This document shows, piece by piece, positions 1-9,669 of a DNA stretch of 37,590 nucleotides; positions within the stretch are counted from its first letter, which is position 1; the number at the start of each line of letters is the position of its first letter. The stretch comes from Deltaproteobacteria bacterium (lineage in GTDB: Bacteria; Myxococcota; B64-G9). Location of the stretch: the NCBI GenBank assembly GCA_016935365.1, contig JAFGRB010000076.1, forward strand, positions 1 to 37,590. Reading direction: 5' to 3'. Both the position numbers and the translations under genes were made by a program. The notes under the pieces are model-generated. The model was not told where the DNA came from. It was given only the letters and a program-made list of their open reading frames with translations, and did no database searches.

Positions 1-63
1 CCGATGCCCCGCATGGAGGCAAGAGCCAGCGGCCGATCAGCGCGAGGAGCCTATGGACTCCAC

Positions 64-87
64 GTCTGTCTGTCTGTCTGTCTGTCT
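64..87. repeat. (GTCT)6 tetranucleotide microsatellite
   Basis: Six perfect tandem copies of GTCT, followed directly by AGAC, which makes a small GTCTAGAC palindrome at the end. Tetranucleotide tracts just after a start codon are the usual layout of slipped-strand phase variation, but the frame in which this one lies does not look like a real gene. Confidence 0.9.
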
Positions 88-371
88 AGACAAGACACGA
101 CTCCTCCCATCCCTATCCTCTGTCAGCACCCCTGGTAAAAGAATTGTCCTACCGGCCTGGAGTGATTGTCAAGCCCCCAACGCAGCAACCACCCTCAACG
201 CCCGGCGCTGCGATCACAACCGTCAGCCTCTACTGCTGACAGAATGTCAGCCGAAAATCGCCCGGTGCCCCCCGGCCTGCCATTTTGTCCAGCCCCCGGG
301 CCGGACAGCCGGGAAGCCCCCGCCGCCCCTCCGAGAAAGCGCTTGATATCCGCTCCATTGTGTGGCATCAA

Positions 372-393
372 GCCGGCCCTCGGGACGGCCGGC
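372..393. repeat. 7-bp inverted repeat abutting the sigma-54 site
   Basis: GCCGGCC at 372-378 and GGCCGGC at 387-393 form a perfect dyad with an 8-base centre, ending exactly where the -24 box begins. It could be a protein-binding operator or the end of an upstream transcript. A second dyad, CTTGAT/ATCAAG (342-347, 367-372), lies just upstream. Confidence 0.6.
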
Positions 394-411
394 CTTGGCA
401 CGTCTATTGCT
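394..411 (+). promoter_or_regulatory. Sigma-54 (RpoN) promoter of the T2SS operon
   Basis: The sequence CTTGGCACGTCTATTGCT matches the RpoN consensus TTGGCACG-N4-TTGCT at every defined position. The invariant GG (397-398) and GC (409-410) are exactly ten bases apart. Transcription would start near 422, about 35 bases before the gspC ATG at 457. RpoN promoters need an ATP-dependent enhancer-binding activator, so the secretion operon would be switched on conditionally. Activator identity is not visible in the window. Confidence 0.8.
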
Positions 412-456
412 CGATTGCCCCCTGCGGGTCCCCGTGAGATCCGCGAGGAGAGCCGA

Positions 457-1377
457 ATGGATTCGCTGAAGCGGTACTTCTGGTTGCTCAACCTGGTCTT
501 CCTGGCGGCCGCGGCCTGGCTGCTGGCCGGGGCCACGAACGTGGTGGTGGCCCACAAGCTGCGCGCCTACCCGGCGCTGTCCAAGGCCGGCGCCGAGCAG
601 CACGCCGGCCGCAAGGCCGGGACCGAGCGGGAGGACAGCCGCGTCATCATCGAGCGCAACTACTTCCTGTCCGCCATGTCCATCCCGGTCGAGACCGTCG
701 ACCGGGGCGACGACATCGTCGAGCCGAAGGAAGGCGATCTGGACTTCGGCAACGAGAGCACGCTGCAGGCCTCCCTGGTGGGCACGATCGTGGCCGACGA
801 CACGAAGTGGTCGATGGCCATGATCACCGACAAGACCGCCTCCGAGACCGGCGCCTACCGGGTCCGCAGCCGGCTGATGGACGAGGCCACGGTGGTCGCC
901 ATCCTGACCGACCGGGTGGTGCTGGACCACAACGGCAATCGCGAGTTCCTCATGCTCCAGGAGGAGAAGCAGGCCGCCAAGCACGCGCCCGGGCCCAAGA
1001 AGCCGGCCAAGCCCGACAAGGACGACAAGCTGGGCGAGGGCATCAAGAAGACCGGCGAGGATCGCTACACCATCGAGCGCGGCGAGATCGACAAGACCCT
1101 CTCCAACCTCAACAGCATCGCCATGCAGGCCCGGATCGTGCCCTCGTTCAAGAACGGCGAGGCCAACGGCTTCAAGCTCTTCGCCATCCGGCCGGGCTCG
1201 CTCTACAGCAAGCTCGGCATCCAGAACGGGGACATCGTCCACAAGATCAACGGCTACGCCATCAACAGCCCGGACAAGGCCCTGGAGATCTACCAGAAGC
1301 TCAAGAGCGCCCGCTCGATCGACGTGGAGCTGACCCGGCGAGGCCAGAAGAAGAGCCTCAGCTACAGCATCGAGTAG
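457..1377 (+). CDS. gspC: Type II secretion protein GspC (inner-membrane, PDZ)
   Basis: Inner-membrane clamp protein that links the T2SS assembly platform to the outer-membrane secretin. The 306-residue product has a short cytoplasmic N-terminus, one membrane segment at about residues 9-30, a periplasmic homology region at about 60-165, a Lys/Pro/Ala linker and a C-terminal PDZ domain from about 195 containing NGDIVHKING. The start at 457 is preferred to the longer open frame because GAGGAG precedes it and it begins directly with the membrane anchor. It is the first gene of the operon, downstream of the sigma-54 promoter. About the last 110 residues are closely repeated in the next gene. GspC is firm from domain order and context. 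Confidence 0.9.
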   Translation: MDSLKRYFWLLNLVFLAAAAWLLAGATNVVVAHKLRAYPALSKAGAEQHAGRKAGTEREDSRVIIERNYFLSAMSIPVETVDRGDDIVEPKEGDLDFGNESTLQASLVGTIVADDTKWSMAMITDKTASETGAYRVRSRLMDEATVVAILTDRVVLDHNGNREFLMLQEEKQAAKHAPGPKKPAKPDKDDKLGEGIKKTGEDRYTIERGEIDKTLSNLNSIAMQARIVPSFKNGEANGFKLFAIRPGSLYSKLGIQNGDIVHKINGYAINSPDKALEIYQKLKSARSIDVELTRRGQKKSLSYSIE

Positions 1378-1408
1378 CGCCCCGTTATCGAAGAGAGTGG
1401 AGAACCCC

Positions 1409-2218
1409 ATGAGCCCCATCATCCTCCTCGCCTCGCTTCTCGCCGCCCAGCCCGGTCCCGCGGGGAGCTTTTCAATGTTGCTCATGCAACATTGGGGTAC
1501 GGAGCTTCTCGCCGCCCAGCCAGGTCCGGCCGAGCGCGGAACGGCCCGCAGCCCCGGCTCCGGCGGCGCGGCCGTGCGCGTCGCCCGCAAGGCGGCCAAG
1601 CGCTACTCGATGAGCTTCGATCGCGCCAGCGTCGCCGAGGTGGCCCGCTGGTTCGCCAAGCGCGGCGGCCGCAACTTCATCGTGCCCGACGCGCTGCGCG
1701 AGAAACGCCTGACCATCATCTGCGGCAGCCCGGTCGACGAGGAGCAGGCCTTCCGCGGGCTCGTCCTGGCGCTCGAGGCCGAGGGCCTGCAGCTGGTCGA
1801 GTCCGGAAGCTTCTGGAAGGTCGCCCGCAGAGGCGAGTCCGGCTCGGCGCGGATCGAGCTCCTGGCGGGCATCCAGCAGACCGGCGAGACGAGCTGGCGG
1901 ATCGAGCGCGAGGAGCTCGACCGGACGCTGGCCAACCTCAACTCCATCGCCACGCAGGCCCGGATCGTGCCGTCGTTCTCAAACGGCGTGGCGAACGGCT
2001 TCAAGCTCTTCGCCATCCGGCCGGACTCGTTCTACAGCCGTCTCGGCCTCCAGAACGGCGACGTGATCCACAAGATCAACGGCTGCGAGATCAACAGCCC
2101 GGACAAGGCCCTGGAGGTCTACCAGAAGCTCAGGACGACCGAGACCGTCACCGTGGAGCTGACCCGCCGGGGCCGACCCGTCACCCACATCTACCGGATC
2201 GCCGACCACCAGGAGTGA
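1409..2218 (+). CDS. Hybrid exported protein: secretin N0-like domain plus GspC-type PDZ
   Basis: A 269-residue protein with an N-terminal export signal. Residues about 66-142 resemble the N0 domain of the GspD encoded next door: both share a pattern of hydrophobic residues around NFI, a KxTI strand, an AFR/AYR helix and a final FYK/FWK strand. Residues about 154-269 are a near copy of the GspC PDZ end, with QARIVPSF, NGFKLFAIRP and INSPDKALE conserved. There is no GspC-like membrane helix. The start at 1409 is chosen because GGAG precedes it; an in-frame GTG at 1397 is less likely. In known T2SS the GspC homology region contacts GspD N0, so this protein may bridge or compete in that contact; that role is inference. 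Confidence 0.75.
   Translation: MSPIILLASLLAAQPGPAGSFSMLLMQHWGTELLAAQPGPAERGTARSPGSGGAAVRVARKAAKRYSMSFDRASVAEVARWFAKRGGRNFIVPDALREKRLTIICGSPVDEEQAFRGLVLALEAEGLQLVESGSFWKVARRGESGSARIELLAGIQQTGETSWRIEREELDRTLANLNSIATQARIVPSFSNGVANGFKLFAIRPDSFYSRLGLQNGDVIHKINGCEINSPDKALEVYQKLRTTETVTVELTRRGRPVTHIYRIADHQE
1435..1530 (+). repeat. In-frame direct repeat flanking an AT-rich hairpin inside the hybrid gene
   Basis: Two 27-base copies (1435-1461 and 1504-1530), nearly identical, both encode LLAAQPGP. They are 69 bases apart, so the reading frame is kept. Between them lies a perfect hairpin, CAATGTTGC at 1473-1481 and GCAACATTG at 1486-1494 with loop TCAT, of lower GC than its surroundings. A shorter repeat, GGAGCTT, at 1464 and 1501 is nested within. 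This looks like a small palindromic insertion or duplication in the signal-peptide/linker region. Confidence 0.7.
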
Positions 2219-2225
2219 GACCGAC

Positions 2226-5075
2226 ATGACCACGCTCATCCTGACTTGCCTGCTGCACACCGGATCGCCCTTCGCGATCGCCCACAGCCCGGCTGCAGCC
2301 CAGCGCGCTTCGGAGCCGGGCCCGCAGCTCGTCGCCCAGAGCACCGAGACCGAGAAGGCCGAGAAGGCCAAGCCGACCCGGCCGGGCATGGACAGCGTCA
2401 AGAAGCTCAGGCGACCCGGCCTGACCCCGAACAAGGGCGGCAAGTTCCCGGCCGGCATGAAGGGCGGGTTCACGGGCGGGCCGCGGGTCCAGCCGGTCAA
2501 GCCCTCCTTCCGGCCGCGGACCGGGCGCCCCGATCGCCCCGGGATGACACCCGGCGCCAGGCCCGGGCGGGCCGAGACCTCCCCGCCCAAGGCCCCCGCC
2601 GGTCCGTCCCGCAAGCTCAAGGGCCCCTCGAGCCCCCTGGCCGAGAAGGAAGAGGGCGCCGAGGCGGGCGCCGAGCCGGCCATCGAGGAAGGCGGCAAGG
2701 GTCGCGCGGGCAAGCTCAAGGACAAGAAGTGCCGCCCCCTGCCCGCCGGCGTCAAGGTGCGCATGAACTTCAATGAGGCCGAGGTGCTCGAGATCGTCCA
2801 GTGGATCAGCGAGCAGACCTGCAAGAACTTCATCATCGGAGACAACATCCGGGGCGGCAAGATCACCATCCTGTCCAACACCCCGGTCACGGCCAACGAG
2901 GCCTATCGGGCCTTTCTGTCCGCGCTCAACGTCAACAACATGACCGTCGTGCAGGTCGGCCGCTTCTACAAGATCCAGATGAAGCGGGAGGCCACCAAGG
3001 ACACCATCCCGACCTACATCGGCGAGGAGGTCGACATCCCCAGCCTGGACCTGATGGTGACCCGGCTCGTCCAGCTCAAGTACATCGACGTCAACACGGT
3101 CAACGGCACGGTCAAGCAGCTGACCACCAAGGACGGCGACAGCTTCCCCTACGCGCCGACCAACAGCCTCATCATCTCGGACACGGGATCGAACATCTCG
3201 CGGATCATGCGCATCCTGGAGCAGCTCGACACGCCGCTGGGGCAGGAGGAGATCCGCGTCATCCAGGTCAACTTCGCCATGGCCACCGAGCTGGCCCAGA
3301 CCCTGGAGGAGATCTTCGGCCAGAAGGGAAAGACCGGCGGCGCGGGCCCCACCTCTCACCGCATCAAGCCGGTCCGGGGCAAGAAAGGCGCGGGCCCGAC
3401 CGCCCCCACGCCCCCCTCCGGGCCCTCGACCGAAGGCGAGGAGGGGGTGAGCGTCTCCAAGATCATCGCCGACGAGCGGACCAACCAGCTCATCGTGGTG
3501 GCCACGGCCCGCTCCTTCGCGCGGCTGCAGGAGCTGATCGACAAGCTGGACGTGCCCGTGCCGGGCGAGGGCCAGATCCAGGTCGTCTACCTGGAGCACG
3601 CCGACGCAGAGGATCTGTCCTCCACCCTGACCTCGCTGGCCCAGGGCACGCGGACCTCGACGAGCACGCGGACCAAGACGACCCCCGCCCGGCCCAAGGG
3701 GCCCACCGCGACCAAGGCGGCCGAGCTCTTCCAGGGCGAGGTCAAGGTGACCGCCGACAAGGCCACCAACTCGCTGGTCATCGTCGCCAGCCAGAGCGAC
3801 TTCAAGAGCCTGCTCAAGGTGGTCAAGAAGCTCGACATCCAGCGGCGCCAGGTCTTCGTCGAGGCGGTCATCATGGAAGTCAACATGGACAACTCCCGCG
3901 ACGTGGGCTTCTCCTTCCACGGGGGCGCGGCCGCCGAGATCGGCGGCGAGACCGTGCCGCTGTACTTCGGCACCCAGTTCAAGGTCCAGGGGCAGAACGT
4001 CAACTCCCTGGTGCCCAACATCAGCTTGCTGGGCTTCATGAGCGGCCTGCGCGGCCCGGACCTGCCCGCGTCCGAGAGCATCCTCAGCTCGATCTCCTTG
4101 CCGTCCTTCGGCGTGGCGCTCCAGGCCCTGCAGACCAACTCCAACGTCAACGTGCTCTCGACGCCCCACATCCTGACCTCGGACAACGAGGAGGCCGAGA
4201 TCATGGTGGGCGAGAACATCCCCATCCCGGCCGGCTACGGCGGTTACGGCGGCGGCATGAGCTCGCTCGCGGGCCTGGCCAGCCTCGCCTCCCAGTCGGG
4301 GCTGACCACGGGCGCGACGTCCGGCTATAGCGGCTACGGGGGCTATGGTCTTGGCATGGGGCTCGGCATGGGCGCCATCAACCGCCAGGAGGTCGGCCTG
4401 ACCTTGCGGCTCAAGCCCCAGATCAACGAGGGCGACTACATCCGCATCGAGCTCGAGGAGGAGCTGAGCGAGGTCAAGGACACCTCCAACCCGCTGGGGC
4501 CCACCACCACCAAGCGCTCGGCCAAGACGGTCGTGGTCGTCAAGGACCAGCAGACCGTGGTGGTCGGCGGCCTGATGCGCGACAAGGTGGACATCGGCGA
4601 GACCAAGGTGCCCGTGCTGGGCGACATCCCGGTGCTCGGCTGGTTCTTCCGCTCGAAGAGCACCTCCAAGACCAAGACCAACCTGCTGCTCTTCCTGACG
4701 CCCTACGTGATCGAGACCCAGGAGGACTTCCGGACCATCTTCGAGCGCAAGATCCGCGAGCGGCGCGAGTTCATGGAGCGCTTCTACGAGGCCGGGCCGG
4801 AGTACGAGGCCTTCGTCGACTACCGGCGCAAGCACGGCCCGCTGGCCGACATCCACATCGTGATCCGCCAGGAGATGGCCAAGATCGAAAACGGAGGCCC
4901 CGGCCAGGGCGCCGAGCTGCTCATCACCCCGGACGGCAGCGGGAAGCTGCCCGAGAAGCCGGCCCCGATCACCGCGCCGCCGGACGGCGCGCCGGCCCCG
5001 GCCCCGGCCGCGGGCGAGCCGCCGGCGGCCAAGAAGACGGACGGGCCCCAGCCCGACCGGCTGGAAGTGGAATGA
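2226..5075 (+). CDS. gspD: Type II secretion secretin GspD
   Basis: Outer-membrane channel of the T2SS, 949 residues, longer than the usual 650-750. Order: signal peptide (about 1-25), a long Pro/Lys/Arg-rich segment (30-165), N0 (about 168-250), N1 (272-335), N2 (342-452) with an internal Gly/Pro insert, N3 (452-545), and the secretin barrel (545-830). The barrel shows the motifs VLSTPHILTSDNEEAEI, VGENIPI and VPVLGDIPVLGWFF. A Gly/Tyr-rich stretch near residues 670-720 lies in the gate region. The C-terminus is an Ala/Pro-rich tail. The ribosome-binding GGAG overlaps the end of the preceding gene. No pilotin gene is recognisable in the cluster. Confidence 0.95.
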   Translation: MTTLILTCLLHTGSPFAIAHSPAAAQRASEPGPQLVAQSTETEKAEKAKPTRPGMDSVKKLRRPGLTPNKGGKFPAGMKGGFTGGPRVQPVKPSFRPRTGRPDRPGMTPGARPGRAETSPPKAPAGPSRKLKGPSSPLAEKEEGAEAGAEPAIEEGGKGRAGKLKDKKCRPLPAGVKVRMNFNEAEVLEIVQWISEQTCKNFIIGDNIRGGKITILSNTPVTANEAYRAFLSALNVNNMTVVQVGRFYKIQMKREATKDTIPTYIGEEVDIPSLDLMVTRLVQLKYIDVNTVNGTVKQLTTKDGDSFPYAPTNSLIISDTGSNISRIMRILEQLDTPLGQEEIRVIQVNFAMATELAQTLEEIFGQKGKTGGAGPTSHRIKPVRGKKGAGPTAPTPPSGPSTEGEEGVSVSKIIADERTNQLIVVATARSFARLQELIDKLDVPVPGEGQIQVVYLEHADAEDLSSTLTSLAQGTRTSTSTRTKTTPARPKGPTATKAAELFQGEVKVTADKATNSLVIVASQSDFKSLLKVVKKLDIQRRQVFVEAVIMEVNMDNSRDVGFSFHGGAAAEIGGETVPLYFGTQFKVQGQNVNSLVPNISLLGFMSGLRGPDLPASESILSSISLPSFGVALQALQTNSNVNVLSTPHILTSDNEEAEIMVGENIPIPAGYGGYGGGMSSLAGLASLASQSGLTTGATSGYSGYGGYGLGMGLGMGAINRQEVGLTLRLKPQINEGDYIRIELEEELSEVKDTSNPLGPTTTKRSAKTVVVVKDQQTVVVGGLMRDKVDIGETKVPVLGDIPVLGWFFRSKSTSKTKTNLLLFLTPYVIETQEDFRTIFERKIRERREFMERFYEAGPEYEAFVDYRRKHGPLADIHIVIRQEMAKIENGGPGQGAELLITPDGSGKLPEKPAPITAPPDGAPAPAPAAGEPPAAKKTDGPQPDRLEVE

Positions 5076-5093
5076 GATCGGAGCGCGAAGGCC

Positions 5094-6803
<1,710 letters not shown>

Positions 6804-6822
6804 CGTCGGGAGGCGTATCGGC

Positions 6823-8037
6823 ATGCCGGTTTTCAAGTACAAGGGAATGAACCCCGCGGGCAAGGCGGTCAGCGGCATCCGCAACGCCGACAACCCGAGA
6901 GTGCTGCGCAGCGCGCTTCGCAAGGAAGGCATCTTCCTGACCGAGGTGCACCAGGAGAAGGCCGCCAAGCCCGGGCAGGGCAAGCCGAGCGCCCGCCGCA
7001 AGCGGGTCACGACCGCCGAGCTGGCCGTGCTGACCCGCCAGCTGGCCACCCTGCTGCACGCCGGCGTCACCCTGGTCGAGAGCCTCTCGGCCCTGGTGGA
7101 TCAAGTCGACAACGATCACCTCAAGCTGGTGCTCTCCCAGGTCAAGCAGCGCGTCAACGAGGGCAGCTCGCTGGCCGACTCCATGGGCCAGCACCCCAAG
7201 GTCTTCCCTCACCTGTACTGCAACATGGTCAAGGCCGGAGAGTCCTCGGGTGCCCTGGACGTGGTGCTGAACCGCCTGGCCGACTTCACCGAGGGCCAGG
7301 CGCGGCTGCGCTCCAAGATCATCGGCACCCTGACCTACCCGGCCATCATGATCGTGATCGGGATCGGCATCCTGACCCTGCTGATCGTGGTGGTCATCCC
7401 CAAGATCACGAAGATCTTCGAGGACATGCACGCCACGCTGCCGCTGCCCACCCGGATCCTGCTGGCGGCCAGCGACTTCCTGTCCTCGTACTGGTGGGCG
7501 GTGCTGCTCGTGCTCATCGCGGCCGGCTTCGCCTTCCGGGCCTACACCCGGACCGAGAACGGCAGCGTGCGCTGGGACCGCTTCAAGCTGGAGATGCCCA
7601 TCTTCGGCTCCATCGTGCGCATGCTGTCCATCTCCCGCTTCGCGCGCACGCTCTCGACCCTGCTGACCAGCGGCGTGCCCCTGCTGGGCTCGCTGCACAT
7701 CGTGCGCAACATCGTCAACAACCGCGTCCTGGCCTCGGCCATCGACGACGCCCGCGAGAGCATCACCGAGGGCGAGAGCATCGCCAACCCGCTCAAGCGC
7801 AGCGGCGAGTTCCCGCCCCTGGTCATCCACATGATCGCGGTCGGAGAGCGGACCGGCCAGCTCGAGACGATGCTCGAGCACGTCGCCAAGAGCTACGAGG
7901 ACCAGGCCGAGAACCGCATCAACGCCCTGACGGCCCTGCTGGAGCCGCTGATGATCGTCTTCATGGGCGGCGCGGTGGGATTCATGGTGCTCTCGATCCT
8001 GCTGCCCATCCTGCAGCTGAACGAGTTCGCACGGTGA
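6823..8037 (+). CDS. gspF: Type II secretion platform protein GspF
   Basis: Polytopic inner-membrane core of the T2SS assembly platform; 404 residues, normal length. Two tandem T2SSF cytoplasmic domains are visible. The first is at about residues 65-190, followed by the hydrophobic segment IMIVIGIGILTLLIVVVIP and a second short hydrophobic region. The second domain spans about 270-390 and ends in a C-terminal membrane helix. The N-terminus MPVFKYKG is typical of the family. It begins 19 bases after gspE. Confidence 0.95.
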   Translation: MPVFKYKGMNPAGKAVSGIRNADNPRVLRSALRKEGIFLTEVHQEKAAKPGQGKPSARRKRVTTAELAVLTRQLATLLHAGVTLVESLSALVDQVDNDHLKLVLSQVKQRVNEGSSLADSMGQHPKVFPHLYCNMVKAGESSGALDVVLNRLADFTEGQARLRSKIIGTLTYPAIMIVIGIGILTLLIVVVIPKITKIFEDMHATLPLPTRILLAASDFLSSYWWAVLLVLIAAGFAFRAYTRTENGSVRWDRFKLEMPIFGSIVRMLSISRFARTLSTLLTSGVPLLGSLHIVRNIVNNRVLASAIDDARESITEGESIANPLKRSGEFPPLVIHMIAVGERTGQLETMLEHVAKSYEDQAENRINALTALLEPLMIVFMGGAVGFMVLSILLPILQLNEFAR

Positions 8038-8041
8038 GGAC

Positions 8042-8593
8042 ATGAGCGAGCGAGCGCGACAGCCACGCGGCCTCTACCTGGTGATCACGCTGTCCGTGGC
8101 GCTGACGGCCGGCGCGCTGGACCTGCTCGCCAAGTGGATGGCGCTCGCCGCGCTGCCCGGCGACCGGGCCGTCAGCGTACTGCCTGGCCTGCTCGATCTC
8201 CGGCTGCAGGCCAACCCCCACGGCGCCTTCGGCCTGTTCTCGAGCTTCGCGCCCGGGCTCCGGCTGCCGCTGCTGCTGGGGCTGGCCGTGCTCGCCATGG
8301 TGAGCGTGTGCCTCTTCTCGGTCCGCACCCTGGGCTGGAGCCGCAGCGTGGCCGTCGCCCTGGGGCTGGTGCTGGGTGGCGCGCTCGCCAACCTGGTAGA
8401 TCGCATCGCGCGCGGGGGGGTGGTCGACTACATCCACCTGCACGCCGGTGAGTGGCTCGACTGGGCCACGTTCAACCTGGCCGACGTGGCCATCTCCGCG
8501 GGCTCGCTCGCGCTGATGGCCGTGGTGATCCGGCACTGGGCTCGCGATCCGGCCCGATCCGAGGCCCCCTGCCACGAGGAGGAGCTCCGATGA
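8042..8593 (+). CDS. lspA: Lipoprotein signal peptidase (signal peptidase II), inside the T2SS operon
   Basis: Removes signal peptides from diacylglyceryl-modified prolipoproteins at the inner membrane. The 183-residue product has four predicted membrane segments and the family motifs: D-x-x-x-K in the first helix, NPHGAFGLF, GGALANLVDR and FNLADVAIS. The two catalytic aspartates are Asp120 and Asp148. It sits 4 bases after gspF and overlaps gspG by 4 bases (ATGA), so it is transcribed and probably translated together with the secretion genes. That position suggests lipoprotein maturation is coupled to T2SS synthesis, for a pilotin or for lipoprotein cargo. Another lspA may exist elsewhere in the genome. 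Confidence 0.9.
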   Translation: MSERARQPRGLYLVITLSVALTAGALDLLAKWMALAALPGDRAVSVLPGLLDLRLQANPHGAFGLFSSFAPGLRLPLLLGLAVLAMVSVCLFSVRTLGWSRSVAVALGLVLGGALANLVDRIARGGVVDYIHLHAGEWLDWATFNLADVAISAGSLALMAVVIRHWARDPARSEAPCHEEELR

Positions 8594-8994
8594 GCAAGCA
8601 GGTCCTGAGAGGTCTCGCTCAGTCCGAGCGGGGCATGACCCTGATCGAGATCATGGTGGTGGTGGCCATCCTCGGCATGATGATGACCATCGTGACCGTG
8701 GCCTACGTCCGCTACCTGGATCAGAGCAAGGTCGACGGCACGAAGATCCAGATGGCCAACGTGGTCCAGGCGCTCGACGCCTACAAGGTCCAGTACGGCA
8801 ACTACCCGACGACCGAGGAAGGCCTGCAGCAGATCGTGGCCAAGGGCGTCATGAAAAACCTGCCCAAGGACAAGTGGGACCGGGAGTTCGAGTACAGCCG
8901 GAACAGCTCGACCTCCTACTCCCTCAAGTCCCTGGGCGCCGACGGCACGCCGGGCGGCGAGGGCTTCGACGAGGATCTGGTCAGCGAGCAGTGA
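8590..8994 (+). CDS. gspG: Major pseudopilin GspG
   Basis: Main subunit of the T2SS pseudopilus; 134 residues. A type III (class III) leader ends in ERG, followed by mature MTLIEIMVVVAIL with Glu at position +5, the prepilin peptidase site. The body has the GspG calcium-site region: YGNYPTTEEGL, LPKDKWDREFEY, and a C-terminal SLGADGTPGGEG loop. The start overlaps the lspA stop codon, and GAGGAG precedes it. Confidence 0.95.
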   Translation: MSKQVLRGLAQSERGMTLIEIMVVVAILGMMMTIVTVAYVRYLDQSKVDGTKIQMANVVQALDAYKVQYGNYPTTEEGLQQIVAKGVMKNLPKDKWDREFEYSRNSSTSYSLKSLGADGTPGGEGFDEDLVSEQ

Positions 8995-9018
8995 GCCACG
9001 TCGATCGGAAGTGAGCGG

Positions 9019-9669
9019 ATGAGAGGCTGGATGCGCACAGCGGTGGACCGGCGCGGCTTCACGCTGGTCGAGACCACGATCGTGGTGCTGATCATCGCCA
9101 TCACGCTCAGCATGGCCATCCCGGCGGTGACCAACATCACGCACGCCAACCTGCGGGCCTCGGCCCGCAAGGTGGCCGGCGCCATCCGCTACACCTACGA
9201 CCTGGCAGCCCGCAAGAACGCGACCTTCCGGGTGGTCTTCGATCTCGAGGAGCGCAAGTACTGGATCGAGAGCACCGGCGATCGCTTCCTGCTCGACCCC
9301 GAGAAGACCGAGGTGAGCGACGGGGCGCTCGAGACGGAGGAGCGGCCGCGCTTTCTGCGGCGCAGCTTCGTCGAGAGCGAGGAGATGTGGAAGCCCAAGT
9401 CCCGGCCCAGCTTCTCGCGCGTCTCCACCCCGCTGTCCAAGGTGGCCGAGCTGCCGGAGGGCATCGGCTTCCAGACGGTCTGGGTCGCGCACCAGGCCGA
9501 CAGCGTGCGGGCCGGGCAGGCCTACCTGTACTGCTTCCCGACCGGGATGACCGAGCGGGCGGTCATCCACCTGGCCGACGAGGACGAGAACGTCTACACC
9601 CTGTGGGTCTTCCCGCTGACCGGCAGAGTCCGCATCTACCCCAAGCTCGTCGAGGCGCCCGATGAGTGA
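9019..9669 (+). CDS. gspH: Minor pseudopilin GspH
   Basis: Minor pseudopilin of the T2SS tip complex; 216 residues. The leader ends in RRG, followed by FTLVETTIVVLIIAI with Glu at +5. The C-terminal part fits the GspH beta-sandwich, with AGQAYLYCFPTGMTERAVIHL near the end. It begins 24 bases after gspG and overlaps gspI by 8 bases. Assignment relies on the pseudopilin N-terminus and on gene order. Confidence 0.85.
   Translation: MRGWMRTAVDRRGFTLVETTIVVLIIAITLSMAIPAVTNITHANLRASARKVAGAIRYTYDLAARKNATFRVVFDLEERKYWIESTGDRFLLDPEKTEVSDGALETEERPRFLRRSFVESEEMWKPKSRPSFSRVSTPLSKVAELPEGIGFQTVWVAHQADSVRAGQAYLYCFPTGMTERAVIHLADEDENVYTLWVFPLTGRVRIYPKLVEAPDE

Larger units (their letters stand above)
1..456. 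other. Non-coding leader region upstream of the T2SS operon
   Basis: No convincing gene is visible here. An open frame from an ATG at 53 has a GAGGAG sequence six bases upstream, but its translation has the irregular composition of non-coding DNA and runs through a tetranucleotide repeat. The region holds a (GTCT)6 microsatellite at 64-87, an inverted repeat CTTGAT/ATCAAG at 342-347 and 367-372, a 7-bp inverted repeat at 372-393, and the sigma-54 promoter of the secretion operon at 394-411. Confidence 0.6.

Noticed and set aside
53-346. A 97-codon open frame with GAGGAG upstream of its ATG
   Set aside because: The translation has no domain or usual codon pattern, and it overlaps the microsatellite. 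Kept only as a finding about the repeat.
166-456. Upstream extension of the gspC frame
   Set aside because: It would place almost 100 residues of unusual composition before the membrane anchor and would include the sigma-54 promoter; the ATG at 457 with GAGGAG is better.
2181-4856. A very long minus-strand open frame opposite gspD
   Set aside because: It mirrors the codon bias of the high-GC gspD gene; its translation is low-complexity Val/Leu/Asp/Gly/Arg and no domain is seen. The same holds for the other long antisense frames.
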